The notes: a model not told the origin generated them from the sequence alone. A stretch of 49,602 nt of DNA from Flavobacterium aquaticum (GCF_003259835.1 NZ_QLMI01000010.1:1-49602), one strand, 5' to 3'. Shown: positions 1-8,879, counted from the stretch's first letter. Program-made: numbers and translations.

Positions 1-180
1 AATGCTCGCGGTGCGAGGTGTTAGCGCACGCTTCGCGAGCCAGTGGAATGGTTATCTGAAATACTAAACGTCTTGAATAGCCCCGATGGGAGTGGCATTC
101 TTTTATAAACCCGTCAGGTTTGTAAAAGATATAGCGGACAGCGGGACTAAACGTTTTATGGAATGCAGAATATCTGCTTC
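1..180. repeat. Hairpin-rich dispersed repeat of flavobacterial type
   Basis: No gene is visible here. The segment has a stem of GCTCGCG (4-10) against CGCGAGC (34-40), with an inner GTGCG/CGCAC stem. A second long imperfect hairpin follows, roughly TAGCCCCG...TCTTTTATAAACCC against GGTTTGTAAAAGA...GCGGGACTA. This second part matches a repeat I recall as common between Flavobacterium genes, with 'AGCCCCGAT' and 'AAAGATATAGCGGACAGCGGG' blocks. Its role is unknown. It lies downstream of the DUF4294 gene and could fold as its transcript end. Confidence 0.6.
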
Positions 181-189
181 TAAAAAAAA

Positions 190-870
190 TTATTCTTTGG
201 GTTGAGACTTTTGAATTTTGATTTTATTAATCCAGTGTTCGTTGAGTTTGTCGAAATCGATGGCTTTTTTGGCTTCTTGTCTGGAGAGTTGGCCTTGGTT
301 GAATGCAGCATTTAAGATTCCTTCTATTTGGTAATCTTCTTTTACGTCGTAAGGTTTGTATTGCGTTTTTAAATTGATGTCGAATAAATAAGCGGTGGAG
401 TTTGCCCAAAAGGCTTTCCAACTGCTTTTGTATTCTTTAATTAAATCGAAAGTAGTGCTTCCGGTTTGGCGGTAAATTAATTTTACTAATATTTGACCGT
501 CTTTACGAGATAGTTTTTTTAAACGTGGTTCGAATTCTTCTTCTAAATATTTTTCTACAATTTTAAAGTATTTCTTTTTTTCACGATTGGTTTTCAGTTT
601 TGCCATCGTGGCATTTAACTGTGTTAATTTATCTGCCGTAATTTTTGCATACGGATACACCTTAAAAATTCTTCTCTTTAATATTAACTTGGCTTTTTTA
701 TCTTCGTCGGTGGTGTAAACGTTATCGGGCGTGAAAATGATTTCTCTTAATTCGATGGAATATATAATAGACGAGTCTTGTGCCGTCATTCGTAATGTAT
801 CGGTTTCGGTTTGGGCAAACGAAAAAGTAGCGATGAATAATAAAAAACTACTTAATAATGATTTGTACAT
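190..870 (-). CDS. DUF4294 family secreted/periplasmic protein
   Basis: This is a 226-aa protein with an N-terminal signal peptide (hydrophobic LLSSFLLFIATFSFA, then Q at about residue 20). The rest is a charged, helical domain rich in Lys and Glu. It matches my recollection of the DUF4294 family, which is conserved across Flavobacteriia next to the M42 peptidase gene and has no established function. It is divergent from the peptidase gene at 981, and the 110-bp gap between them probably holds both promoters. I see no catalytic motif. The family call is from recognition, and the export call from the signal peptide. Confidence 0.7.
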   Translation of the reverse strand: MYKSLLSSFLLFIATFSFAQTETDTLRMTAQDSSIIYSIELREIIFTPDNVYTTDEDKKAKLILKRRIFKVYPYAKITADKLTQLNATMAKLKTNREKKKYFKIVEKYLEEEFEPRLKKLSRKDGQILVKLIYRQTGSTTFDLIKEYKSSWKAFWANSTAYLFDINLKTQYKPYDVKEDYQIEGILNAAFNQGQLSRQEAKKAIDFDKLNEHWINKIKIQKSQPKE

Positions 871-980
871 GATGATTGATTTTAACTTTTTAACTTACTG
901 CAAAAAGTAAACCAAAAATATCGAAATTATGCGAAACTCTAATATCTTATTTTTAAATTAGCAAAAAATTATATTTTAAG

Positions 981-2075
981 ATGAGTACAAAATCGATATT
1001 AAAGAAGTCGTCGATGACTTTTTTGGAAAATTATTTGAATAATGCCTCTCCAACCGGACATGAAGCGGAAGGACAAAAAATTTGGATGGACTATCTAAAA
1101 CCTTACGTTGATACCTTTATTACCGATACGTATGGAAGTGCCGTTGGTGTTATTAATCCGGATGCTCCTTATAAAGTAGTGATTGAAGGTCATGCGGATG
1201 AAATTTCGTGGTATGTGAATTACATTACTGATGACGGATTAATCTACGTGATTAGAAACGGAGGTTCGGATCATCAGATTGCGCCATCGAAGCGTGTGAA
1301 CATTCATACGAAGAAAGGTATTGTTCGTGGTGTTTTTGGTTGGCCAGCGATTCACACACGTGGAAGAAGCGGAAAAGCAGAAGAAACGGCAAAAATTGAA
1401 AACATATTTATTGATTGTGGTTGCTCAACGAAAGCCGAAGTAGAAGCTTTAGGCGTTCATGTGGGTTGTGTGATTACATATCCTGATAATTTTGAGATTT
1501 TAAACCACGATAAATTTGTGTGTAGAGCCATTGATAACCGCATGGGTGGTTTTATGATTGCCGAAGTAGCGCGTTTATTAAAGGAGAACAAAAAGAAATT
1601 ACCTTTTGGATTGTACATCGTAAACTCGGTGCAGGAGGAAATTGGTTTGCGTGGTGCCGAAATGATTACCCAACGCATTAAACCAAACGTTGCAATCGTA
1701 ACCGATGTTTGCCACGACACCACTACTCCAATGATTGACAAAAAAATTGAAGGCGATTTAAAAATGGGACGCGGACCTGTGATTGCTTACGCTCCAGCGA
1801 CACAAAACGTGTTACGTGAAATGATTGTGGACACAGCAGTTGAAAACAAAATACCTTTCCAACGCCATGCGACTTCTCGCGTTACGGGAACCGATACCGA
1901 TGCTTTTGCATATAGCAATGGCGGTGTTGCCTCAGCTTTGATTTCGTTACCGTTGCGTTATATGCACACCACCGTAGAAATGGTACACCGCGACGACGTA
2001 GAAAATGTAATTAAATTGATATACGAAACGCTATTGAAAATTGAAAATAACGAAACGTTTAGTTATTTTAAATAA
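981..2075 (+). CDS. M42 family metallopeptidase (glutamyl aminopeptidase-like)
   Basis: The protein is 364 aa, usual for the family. It shows the co-catalytic dinuclear-metal signature of M42/M20-clan aminopeptidases: VIEGHADEIS (metal His/Asp), CRAIDNRMGG (bridging Asp), VQEEIG (general-base Glu plus metal Glu), VTDVCHDT (metal Asp) and RYMHTTVEMVHRDD (metal His near the C-terminus). Members are cytosolic, often tetrahedral dodecamers, that trim N-terminal residues from peptides. There is no signal peptide. It appears to be a single-gene unit ending in the terminator at 2127-2156. Confidence 0.9.
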   Translation: MSTKSILKKSSMTFLENYLNNASPTGHEAEGQKIWMDYLKPYVDTFITDTYGSAVGVINPDAPYKVVIEGHADEISWYVNYITDDGLIYVIRNGGSDHQIAPSKRVNIHTKKGIVRGVFGWPAIHTRGRSGKAEETAKIENIFIDCGCSTKAEVEALGVHVGCVITYPDNFEILNHDKFVCRAIDNRMGGFMIAEVARLLKENKKKLPFGLYIVNSVQEEIGLRGAEMITQRIKPNVAIVTDVCHDTTTPMIDKKIEGDLKMGRGPVIAYAPATQNVLREMIVDTAVENKIPFQRHATSRVTGTDTDAFAYSNGGVASALISLPLRYMHTTVEMVHRDDVENVIKLIYETLLKIENNETFSYFK

Positions 2076-2080
2076 TAAAA

Positions 2081-2106
2081 ATGTCAGTTCGAGCAAAGCG
2101 AGAACC
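2081..2106 (+). repeat. Dispersed repeat, GTCAGTTCGAG...CGAGAACC type
   Basis: The sequence reads ATGTCAGTTCGAGC then AAAGCGAGAACC directly after the M42 peptidase stop. It is a variant of a short imperfectly palindromic repeat ('GTCAGTTCGAGCGNAGTCGAGAACC') that I recall as abundant in Bacteroidota intergenic regions. It has no coding role. Confidence 0.55.
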
Positions 2107-2126
2107 GATTTTTACGCATAAAACCT

Positions 2127-2156
2127 AAAATCCTCATTTGTTTGAGGATTTTTTTT
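2127..2156 (+). terminator. Rho-independent terminator after M42 peptidase
   Basis: The stem AAAATCCTCA pairs with TGAGGATTTT around a short TTTGTT loop and runs into a T tract. It is 50 bp past the peptidase stop. An almost identical hairpin recurs at 3526. Confidence 0.8.
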
Positions 2157-2229
2157 GTGATTTTTTTTCAGTTTTTGAAAATATGCAGAAAAACTACAGC
2201 AACTAGGTGGTGAGAATTTTGTTATATTG
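2131..2229 (+). repeat. Direct repeat copy A (terminator plus conserved block)
   Basis: About 99 bp beginning with the TCCTCATTTG hairpin and ending at the GAGAATTTTG-YTATATTG block. A second copy lies at 3526-3624. The best-conserved core is TGCAGAAAAACTACAGCAA followed by YTAGGYGGKGAG. The two copies flank the gene pair 2344-3419. Confidence 0.75.
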
Positions 2230-2343
2230 TATTGTATTGAATTTAAACTCATTATACGCAAACAACTACTAATTAATAAGTCTGATTTAGTTTAACTTAC
2301 TAAAAAGTAATATATTATTTAAAAAAAATAAAACTGTATCAAT

Positions 2344-2586
2344 ATGACAAATGAAGAAAAATTGCAGAAAATAATAGCTGCATACACACCTTTGGATTAT
2401 ACAAAAATTAATCTTAAAAGAACAATTAAGGACAATTACATTGCTACTGAATTCAAGGATAATTTTTGCGATGATATTTGCATTACTTGGCGAAAAATTA
2501 ATGCTACGCAATTACGAAATGATATGTTTGTAAATTTAAAAACTGGCGAAGATATTTTAATAATCCTTAAATACATTATGCTATGA
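2344..2586 (+). CDS. Small unknown protein, first gene of an accessory pair
   Basis: This is an 80-aa protein with no signal peptide or membrane segment and no family I recognise. It is acidic, with helix-prone ends (TNEEKLQKIIAAY; NLKTGEDILIILKYIM). Its stop overlaps the start of the next gene (ATGA at 2583-2586), so the two are probably translationally coupled. The coupling and the AT-rich composition suggest a real gene, but it has no functional assignment. Confidence 0.5.
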   Translation: MTNEEKLQKIIAAYTPLDYTKINLKRTIKDNYIATEFKDNFCDDICITWRKINATQLRNDMFVNLKTGEDILIILKYIML

Positions 2587-3419
2587 AGTTAAATACCACT
2601 CTACTATTTATTGCTGTATCAGTAAATTTAATTAACAAAGCTGTTGGACAAGACTTTATTAGAATTGGAGCAGCACATGATTTTTCAAAAAACAAAGTTG
2701 TTCAAACTTTTTCATTTGACTTCAATAGGACAGAAAAAATAGATGAGAAAAAAGGTAGATTTCTACTTTTCGACCATAATAATTTTTACATACTTCCTAC
2801 TTCAGATGTTAATATAGGCGATGGTATTACTTCATCTGAAAACAATATTTTGTTTCAAATTAATATGGGTAAAGCTTTTTATGGAAAAGAATGGAAAAAT
2901 AAAGACAATCTAAGAACATCTGCTTGGAATAAAGCGATGGAATTTAATCCATCTTATAATTCTGACAAACTTTTTCAAGAAAAATTAGTTTTTGGACAAT
3001 TTAAGTTTTTAGTCAATCTAATTTCTCAGAAACATAAAGATAAGTCTGAAAATACATATATACAAAATGTACATTCATTAACTTTTGGTGGGTTTTCAAA
3101 TATTGGCTACAGATATAGCAAAACATATGACACAGATAATTTGTATTCAAATGCAGGAATATTGATGGACTACAAAACTAGAATTTTAAATTCTAAAAAT
3201 GTAGACAACTGGATTTTCAAAGTGACGGGGAATTATTATCATATAATTTCAGATGTCCAACAACTGACAAATGATAATTTTGGAGGAATAATAAAGTCAT
3301 CTATTGACAGGCTGATTTTTAAAAATACATACATTGGACTTTCTCATAAATATGGAAATGACAATCCAAATTACAAATACGTTAACACATTGGAGATATC
3401 TACAAAAATAAGGTATTGA
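2583..3419 (+). CDS. Unknown exported protein, second gene of the accessory pair
   Basis: The protein is 278 aa with a signal peptide (KLNTTLLFIAVSVNLINKAVG, cleavage near residue 23). The mature part has alternating aromatic and polar stretches (FSFDFNRTEK, NIGYRYSKTYD, ISTKIRY), which suggests a periplasmic or outer-membrane beta structure. It ends in Tyr, which is compatible with a barrel, but strand counting by eye is not decisive. It is coupled to the 80-aa gene by ATGA. It is more AT-rich than the surrounding core genes and flanked by the repeats at 2131 and 3526, which suggests acquisition as a unit. Confidence 0.5.
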   Translation: MKLNTTLLFIAVSVNLINKAVGQDFIRIGAAHDFSKNKVVQTFSFDFNRTEKIDEKKGRFLLFDHNNFYILPTSDVNIGDGITSSENNILFQINMGKAFYGKEWKNKDNLRTSAWNKAMEFNPSYNSDKLFQEKLVFGQFKFLVNLISQKHKDKSENTYIQNVHSLTFGGFSNIGYRYSKTYDTDNLYSNAGILMDYKTRILNSKNVDNWIFKVTGNYYHIISDVQQLTNDNFGGIIKSSIDRLIFKNTYIGLSHKYGNDNPNYKYVNTLEISTKIRY

Positions 3420-3525
3420 CAAAAAAGACACCTAAACCTTGTGCCACAATAAGAACTTTCTATATTAATTCAAGTACTGCATTTAAATCAAAGTTTTGAC
3501 ATAGTTAACACAAAAACATTCATAG

Positions 3526-3550
3526 TCCTCATTTGTTTGAGGATTTTTTT
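3526..3550 (+). terminator. Rho-independent terminator, copy of the one at 2127
   Basis: The hairpin TCCTCA/TGAGGA with a T-rich tail repeats the terminator after the M42 peptidase. It lies about 105 bp beyond the stop of the exported-protein gene. Confidence 0.7.
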
Positions 3551-3624
3551 GTGCTTTTTTGAAATTTTAACACAAACTGCAGAAAAACTACAGCAATTAG
3601 GCGGGGAGAATTTTGCTATATTGC
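3526..3624 (+). repeat. Direct repeat copy B (terminator plus conserved block)
   Basis: Second copy of the repeat at 2131-2229. The intergenic gap 3420-3779 holds this repeat and then about 150 bp of AT-rich sequence (TTATTATATTAGC) that may contain the promoter for the next gene. I see nothing else in the gap. Confidence 0.75.
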
Positions 3625-3779
3625 AGGGAAAAATCAAACTTAACGAGTAAGAATTTATTTAATTAGTTTTGTTAAATGTATAAACGAGTTAATAGTTATT
3701 TTCGAAAAACCCTATAGAAAGCAAAATTTATTAAATTCCTAAATAATTATTATATTAGCTAAATTATTAAATAATTAAA

Positions 3780-4538
3780 ATGAGTAAATTTGAAGATGTT
3801 TTGATTAGCGAAGTTGACGACATTATTACGTTACCTTTATTACATACTTGTGATGCATATTCATTGAGAAATATTCTTGAAAGTATGACATTAATTCCAA
3901 AAAAATGTGATGTTTTCAGTATAGATTTACTTTACACTTATTATGGTTTACCTTCTTATAGACCTCATGTAGAAAAAGCAACTACAAATCCTGCTTATTA
4001 TATGATTTGTTTAATTTTAGAATCTGACCAATTTAATGATTTTCACAAAATCTTTCCATTTGATAGTGGTGCATTTGAAAAAGTTCCTGAAATGAAAGAA
4101 AGATTTTTTCATCATCAAAGCAGTATTTCTGAATATGAACTCAAAAGCACAATTAAAAGTGCAAAAAAAGTAATTAAAACTTTTTATGATACAAATGACA
4201 ATTATTTATCTCAAAACCCTCAAATATCAAAAAAATTCAGTCAATTTGATTTTGAAGCTATAAGTTACAGTAATTTAATTAATAATAGCACAGATGGTTT
4301 ATTAGACGATAGAGCATCAAGTATAGAAATAATTTTTGATAAAAAAATAGAACTAAATAAAAGTACAGTCAAACAAATTATTATTCCAAACTGTTTTAAA
4401 GATGACATTAAAATTATGTCATTACTTAAAGATAATTTTGACATTGACAATCCTTTAGGATATGATACGTTTAGAGGTAATCCAAAAGAATATTTTGGAT
4501 TAATAAGATCAGAATATCTTAACTTTTTAAAAAACTAA
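3780..4538 (+). CDS. Unknown protein, possible ART-like toxin/defence component
   Basis: The protein is 252 aa. Its N-terminal LPLLHTCDAYSLRNIL followed by LLYTYYGLPSYRP resembles the His-Thr...Leu-x-x-Ile-Leu start of ADP-ribosyltransferase-like folds (DarT/KptA style). A later FPFDSGAFE block looks conserved in a family I recall only as uncharacterised. No signal peptide or membrane segment is visible. The gene is very AT-rich and only 2 bp separate it from the next gene, so the two form an operon. The ART-like reading is a weak inference; a plain unknown is equally possible. Confidence 0.45.
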   Translation: MSKFEDVLISEVDDIITLPLLHTCDAYSLRNILESMTLIPKKCDVFSIDLLYTYYGLPSYRPHVEKATTNPAYYMICLILESDQFNDFHKIFPFDSGAFEKVPEMKERFFHHQSSISEYELKSTIKSAKKVIKTFYDTNDNYLSQNPQISKKFSQFDFEAISYSNLINNSTDGLLDDRASSIEIIFDKKIELNKSTVKQIIIPNCFKDDIKIMSLLKDNFDIDNPLGYDTFRGNPKEYFGLIRSEYLNFLKN

Positions 4539-4540
4539 AA

Positions 4541-5539
4541 ATGAAATTAAAAGGATACATCAAAGCTATAAAAGAGAATTGCTTCGCTATTCCTATTTAC
4601 GGCGATGGAACTTCTTACTATTATCATAATATTAGTAACGATTTTAAGATTTTAAGTTTTGAAAAAACCGAAATTTTACATGATTATTTTATCCAAACTT
4701 ATTTATCAAAAACATTTGACATAAATTCTACCGCTGCTTTAATTTTTGTTGGTTTTGAAAATTTTATTTTATATAACAGTGCTGATGAAGTAATTGACGA
4801 AGTAATTTTTTTTCTAAAAGATTTATCTAAAGATGATGAATATGTAAATATTAAAAAAGAAGCTTTTGAATTACAAAAAATTCTCTTTCCTAATAAAGTA
4901 ATTGAAAATGAAATAGAAAACATAGATTTTACTATTAAAAAAATTAGCGTTAATAATGTAGATAGTAAAGTTTTTGTAAAATATTCATTAGAAGATTATC
5001 TCGAAGTAGAAAATAATAGAATTCAAAACAAAGATTTGGACAATATAAAAGAGAAAATAATAAAAAGACAAATTGAAAACTCAATTTTAGATAAAACTTT
5101 ATTTAATGAAAATAAAGAAGTTCTATTTGAATTGTTTTGTAACTATCTAACAGATAATAGATCAATCTTTGAAAGTTTAATAATTGATACAAATATTGGA
5201 AAAAGCTTTACATCATATCTAAGTGAAAAAAGTAAATCTTTTAAACCAATTGAAATGACTTTGGAAGAAGAACTGAAGTTTAGAGTTAATGAACGAAGAA
5301 AAAAATTAAAAGATTTCAACTACCAATTTAATTTTGATTTTCTGAAAGAAAATTTAAATAAGGAACTAGCATACAAAAGATATGGAATAGATATAAATTA
5401 CACCCCTCATTATATTGATCCTAATAGATCAAAAATCATTATTTTTATTGATGATAAAATATTATCCGAAGAGATAACTTTAGAAGAAATAAAAAAAAGT
5501 GAAGCAATCAAATCCGAAAGACAAAAAATTAGTAAATAA
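4541..5539 (+). CDS. Unknown protein paired with the 3780 gene
   Basis: The protein is 332 aa, very Lys/Glu/Asn-rich, with no motif I recognise. The N-terminal 90 residues look alpha/beta (IKENCFAIPIYGDG, AALIFVGFENFILYN). The middle and C-terminal parts are mostly charged helix (FRVNERRKKLKDF). It starts 2 bp after the preceding stop and ends at a strong bidirectional terminator. Its tight pairing and foreign-looking composition suggest a two-gene accessory system, perhaps effector plus partner. The function is not known. Confidence 0.45.
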   Translation: MKLKGYIKAIKENCFAIPIYGDGTSYYYHNISNDFKILSFEKTEILHDYFIQTYLSKTFDINSTAALIFVGFENFILYNSADEVIDEVIFFLKDLSKDDEYVNIKKEAFELQKILFPNKVIENEIENIDFTIKKISVNNVDSKVFVKYSLEDYLEVENNRIQNKDLDNIKEKIIKRQIENSILDKTLFNENKEVLFELFCNYLTDNRSIFESLIIDTNIGKSFTSYLSEKSKSFKPIEMTLEEELKFRVNERRKKLKDFNYQFNFDFLKENLNKELAYKRYGIDINYTPHYIDPNRSKIIIFIDDKILSEEITLEEIKKSEAIKSERQKISK

Positions 5540-5543
5540 AACA

Positions 5544-5571
5544 AAAAAATCCCGCTTTCGCGGGATTTTCT
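5544..5571. terminator. Bidirectional terminator between convergent genes
   Basis: The stem AAAATCCCGC/GCGGGATTTT has a TTTC loop, with A and T tracts on both sides. It sits between the stop at 5539 (plus) and the ankyrin gene stop at 5573 (minus), so it serves both. Confidence 0.85.
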
Positions 5572-5572
5572 T

Positions 5573-5974
5573 TTATCTTCTTTTACGAGCGTCTTTGACC
5601 AGTTTTATAATTTCTTCTGATTTAGATTTCTCGGCATACTCTAAAATAGAAACACCGTTATCGTCTAAGGCTCTGTAATCGGCGCCTTTTCTAATTAAGT
5701 ACAGCGTAATTTCTGATTGTTTGTACATAATAGCGTACATCAAAGGCGTTTTACCGCGTTCGTCTTTTTTGTTTACATCTACTCCTAGTTCTACTAACTC
5801 TTGTACTTTTGTAAAATCGCCTTTACTAATGGCTACATTTAACTGTGATGGCGATGGTTTAGCAACGGCAACATAAGTTGTGTTTGTTGTTGTGTTTTCA
5901 CTTGCTTGTAACGCATTTGTAAACAACATGGCTACTGCGGGTAAGATTACCCAAAATCTGTTCGTTTTTTTCAT
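5573..5974 (-). CDS. Exported ankyrin-repeat protein
   Basis: The protein is 133 aa. It has a signal peptide (WVILPAVAMLFTNALQA, cleavage about residue 25), then two to three ankyrin repeats seen as LNVAISKGDFTKVQELVELG, DERGKTPLMYAIMYKQSEIT and DDNGVSILEYAEKSKSEE. Ankyrin repeats bind partner proteins; the partner here is unknown. It is probably periplasmic. It is a single gene, with no operon partner visible. Confidence 0.8.
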   Translation of the reverse strand: MKKTNRFWVILPAVAMLFTNALQASENTTTNTTYVAVAKPSPSQLNVAISKGDFTKVQELVELGVDVNKKDERGKTPLMYAIMYKQSEITLYLIRKGADYRALDDNGVSILEYAEKSKSEEIIKLVKDARKRR

Positions 5975-6071
5975 GATGATTGATTTTTAATGATTGATAT
6001 GAATAGGACGAACTCTTGTAGTATTAGTTACAGCTTTTTAAAATTCTAACATAACTTTAACAAACGGCATG

Positions 6072-6100
6072 AAAAAAAGCCGATGAAACACCGACTTTTG
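6072..6100 (-). terminator. Terminator of purC
   Basis: On the minus strand the stem AGTCGGTG/CATCGGCT (one G-U and a YR pair) is followed by a T run. It lies about 20 bp past the purC stop. Confidence 0.7.
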
Positions 6101-6118
6101 CTTTTACTGTATGATTGA

Positions 6119-7069
6119 CTATCTATTCTGTAAATAACTCAAAACGTTTTGCTCAATTCTTTCATTGATGTTTGAAATATCAGCTTTTACGAATTTTTCT
6201 CCAATGATGTTTTCGAATAACTCAATGTAACGTTCTGAAACCGTTTCTATGTATTCGTCGGTCATGTTTGGAATTTGTTGTCCTTCTTTTCCTTGGAACC
6301 CGTTTTCAATTAACCAACGACGTACGAACTCTTTTGACAATTGTTTTTGTTCTTCGCCATTCGCTTGTCTTTCTGCATAACCTTCTGCATAAAAATAACG
6401 AGAAGAATCTGGTGTGTGGATTTCGTCGATTAATACAATTTGTCCGTCTTTTGTTTTCCCGAACTCGTATTTCGTATCTACAAGAATTAAACCGCGAGAT
6501 GCTGCAATTTCAGTTCCTCTTTGGTATAACGCTCTGGTGTATTTTTCTAAGGTTAAGTAATCTTCTTCGGTTACAATTCCGTTGGCTAAAATAGCTTCGC
6601 GTGAAATGTCTTCGTCGTGCGAACCGTTATCCGCTTTCGTAGTTGGCGTGATGATTGGTGTTGGAAATTTATCGTTTTCTTTTAAACCTTCTGGCATTTC
6701 CACACCGCAAAGGATTCTTCTTCCTGCTGCATATTCACGCGCTGCATGTCCTGATAAATAACCACGAATTACCATTTCTACTTTAAACGGCTCACATAAA
6801 TGTCCTACCGCCACGTTTGGATCTGGAGTTGCTACTAACCAATTGGGTACAATATCAGAAGTTAATTCCATGAATTTAGTAGCGATTTGATTTAGGATTT
6901 GTCCTTTGTATGGAATTCCTTTTGGTAAAACCACATCAAATGCCGAAAGACGGTCGGTAGCGACCATCACTAATAAGTCATCATTGATATTGTAAACTTC
7001 TCTAACTTTTCCACGGTAAACCGATTTTTGACCTGGAAAATTGAAATTGGTAGTCGTAATTGTATTCAT
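6119..7069 (-). CDS. purC: Phosphoribosylaminoimidazole-succinocarboxamide synthase
   Basis: SAICAR synthase joins CAIR and aspartate with ATP in purine synthesis. I place the start at the ATG at 7069 ([14 protein letters not shown]), giving 316 aa; the open frame extends upstream to 7216 but that part is basic, non-homologous and overlaps another gene. Family blocks are visible: [11 protein letters not shown] (nucleotide loop), [40 protein letters not shown] and [13 protein letters not shown]. The long form fits Bacteroidota PurC. It appears monocistronic. Confidence 0.95.
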   Translation of the reverse strand: MNTITTTNFNFPGQKSVYRGKVREVYNINDDLLVMVATDRLSAFDVVLPKGIPYKGQILNQIATKFMELTSDIVPNWLVATPDPNVAVGHLCEPFKVEMVIRGYLSGHAAREYAAGRRILCGVEMPEGLKENDKFPTPIITPTTKADNGSHDEDISREAILANGIVTEEDYLTLEKYTRALYQRGTEIAASRGLILVDTKYEFGKTKDGQIVLIDEIHTPDSSRYFYAEGYAERQANGEEQKQLSKEFVRRWLIENGFQGKEGQQIPNMTDEYIETVSERYIELFENIIGEKFVKADISNINERIEQNVLSYLQNR

Positions 7070-7133
7070 TATGTTGTGTTGTTGTTTGTCGTGCAAAAGT
7101 AAACTATTTATTTTCTTCCAAAAATTATTTAAT

Positions 7134-7166
7134 AAAAAAAGAGAAGCTCTTTCGAACTTCTCTTTG
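7134..7166 (-). terminator. Terminator of the outer-membrane barrel gene
   Basis: The stem AGAGAAG/CTTCTCT has a 10-nt loop and a run of T on the minus strand. It is 16 bp after the stop at 7182 and separates that gene from purC. Confidence 0.8.
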
Positions 7167-7181
7167 CATTTTTTTTTACTT

Positions 7182-7691
7182 CTATTTAAACATAATGTTA
7201 TACGTAACCCCAACACCTAAAGAACGAATGGTAATGTCTTCGGCAAAGGTGTTTTGGTAATAACCGTAAATATTCCATTTTTTGTTGTGATATCCGATTT
7301 GGGGATTAAAATACAATCCGCCTGAATTATCAACGTTAGTTAGGAATCCGTAACCAAAATCGGCACCTACAAAAACGCCTTCGGTTTGAAAATAGTAACG
7401 GGCAAAACCAGCTAATGGAATCACTCCGAAATCATCAACCTCATCTTTTCCAAAAAAATGATTGTACCCAGAAGCAATACCAATTCCAAAATGCGGATTG
7501 AACAAATATTGTCCTCTCACATCCACTCCCACATTGAAAGACGCAATATCTTTTGCATCTCCCATTGGCACACCAGCAGTTAATCCTGCTTTAAACCAAG
7601 AATTCCTAGTTGTGATATCCACTTCTGGAATTTCTTGTGCATAACTTAAACCATAACATAACGTGGCTACAAACAAAACGACTTTTTTCAT
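7182..7691 (-). CDS. Outer-membrane beta-barrel protein
   Basis: The protein is 169 aa with a signal peptide ([18 protein letters not shown], cut about residue 19). The mature part has alternating hydrophobic strands ending in a terminal aromatic motif ([13 protein letters not shown]), including [13 protein letters not shown] and [13 protein letters not shown]. This is typical of small 8-stranded OmpA/OmpX-like porin-family barrels. Ligand and function are unknown. Confidence 0.8.
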   Translation of the reverse strand: MKKVVLFVATLCYGLSYAQEIPEVDITTRNSWFKAGLTAGVPMGDAKDIASFNVGVDVRGQYLFNPHFGIGIASGYNHFFGKDEVDDFGVIPLAGFARYYFQTEGVFVGADFGYGFLTNVDNSGGLYFNPQIGYHNKKWNIYGYYQNTFAEDITIRSLGVGVTYNIMFK

Positions 7692-7810
7692 ACTTGTAAA
7701 TTTTAGGGTTTACAATTGGAACGATGAAAATTGGGGTTTTATTTTTGCAATTGGCGAATTATAAGATTTTTTTAACTTTTATGAGGTTCTCATTTTTGAG
7801 GAATAGGAAT

Positions 7811-7843
7811 AAAAAACTAAACCCCTCGAATTCGAGAGGTTTA
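7811..7843 (-). terminator. Terminator of phoH
   Basis: The near-perfect stem AAACCCCTCGAA/TTCGAGAGGTTT is followed on the minus strand by a T run (7811-7816). It lies about 30 bp past the phoH stop. Confidence 0.8.
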
Positions 7844-7875
7844 AATTATAAGTAGTTTATTTTCTAAACACTTAT

Positions 7876-8829
7876 CTAATCATTATTCTCAATACTCTTA
7901 TACGCATCAATAATTTTCTTCACTAATCTATGACGAACGATGTCTTTATCATCTAAGTAAATGATTCCGATGCCTTCTACATCTTTCAATACTAAAAGCG
8001 CTTCTTTCAATCCCGAAATTGTTCGTCTTGGTAAATCCACCTGACCTGGGTCTCCCGTGATGATGAATTTAGCGTTTTTTCCCATACGGGTTAAGAACAT
8101 TTTCATTTGGGAATGCGTGGTATTTTGCGCTTCGTCTAAGATTACGAAAGCGTTATCTAACGTACGTCCACGCATAAAAGCTAATGGTGCAATTTGTATG
8201 ATGCCTTTTAACAAATAGTCTTCTAAGGTTTGTGGTGGCAACATATCGCGCAACGCATCGTATAAAGGTTGCATGTACGGATCTAACTTTTCCTTCATAT
8301 CACCCGGTAGAAAGCCTAAGTTCTCCCCTGCTTCCACAGCCGGACGCGTTAATATAATTCGCTTAACTTGTTTTTCCTTTAATGCTTTAACGGCTAGAGC
8401 GACACCTGTATACGTTTTTCCAGTTCCTGCGGGTCCAACAGCGAAAACCATGTCATTTTTGTGCACATAATCGACCAATTTTTGTTGGTTAGGCGTCATG
8501 GCTTTGATTAACTTTCCTCCTATTCCATGCACTAAAATCTTATCGCGGTCGTGCATGTGTTCGGCATCATGTTGATGACTCGTTTCTAAAACCCTCAAAA
8601 TAACATTATCATCAATACTGTTGTAACGCGTAAAATGATGCATCAATCTTTTGAAGCGATTTTCAAACTCATCCAAGATTTCTGGCTCACCAAACGCTTT
8701 AAGAGTAGTTCCTCGGGCTACGATTTTAAGTTTTGGATAATACTTCTTAATAGTTTCAAGATGAGCATCTTGCGCACCCCAAAATTCTTTTGGAGCAATG
8801 TCGACTAATTCAATGATTCTTTCGTTCAA
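7876..8829 (-). CDS. phoH: PhoH family ATPase
   Basis: This is a cytoplasmic P-loop NTPase of the PhoH/YbeZ type, linked in other bacteria to YbeY and RNA metabolism. Walker A is GPAGTGKT, Walker B is FVILDEAQN, and TGDPGQVDLP and the LTRPAVEAGENLGFLPGD block are present. An N-terminal KH-like region (KIVARGTTLKAFGEPEILD) precedes the ATPase. The frame is open to 8883 (TTG), but I favour the TTG at 8829 (LNERIIELVDIAPKEF), where the family's conserved sequence begins, giving 317 aa. The start is uncertain. Confidence 0.9.
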   Translation of the reverse strand: MNERIIELVDIAPKEFWGAQDAHLETIKKYYPKLKIVARGTTLKAFGEPEILDEFENRFKRLMHHFTRYNSIDDNVILRVLETSHQHDAEHMHDRDKILVHGIGGKLIKAMTPNQQKLVDYVHKNDMVFAVGPAGTGKTYTGVALAVKALKEKQVKRIILTRPAVEAGENLGFLPGDMKEKLDPYMQPLYDALRDMLPPQTLEDYLLKGIIQIAPLAFMRGRTLDNAFVILDEAQNTTHSQMKMFLTRMGKNAKFIITGDPGQVDLPRRTISGLKEALLVLKDVEGIGIIYLDDKDIVRHRLVKKIIDAYKSIENND

Positions 8830-8871
8830 AGGCTTTCTTTTTTTAATTATTTTTGAAACGCTAAAATTATA

Positions 8872-8879
8872 GTAGCTTT
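8872..8879 (+). promoter_or_regulatory. -7 box (TAGCTTTG) upstream of the 8936 gene
   Basis: TAGCTTTG fits the Bacteroidota -7 consensus TAnnTTTG. A TTTT/TTG stretch lies 17-19 bp upstream. It lies in the divergent region between phoH and the SAM hydrolase gene, 57 bp before the latter's ATG. Confidence 0.5.

Noticed and set aside
7070..7216. N-terminal extension of purC to 7216 giving 365 aa.
   Set aside because: The extra 49 residues are basic and unlike any PurC, run through a terminator and overlap another gene; the ATG at 7069 begins the conserved sequence.
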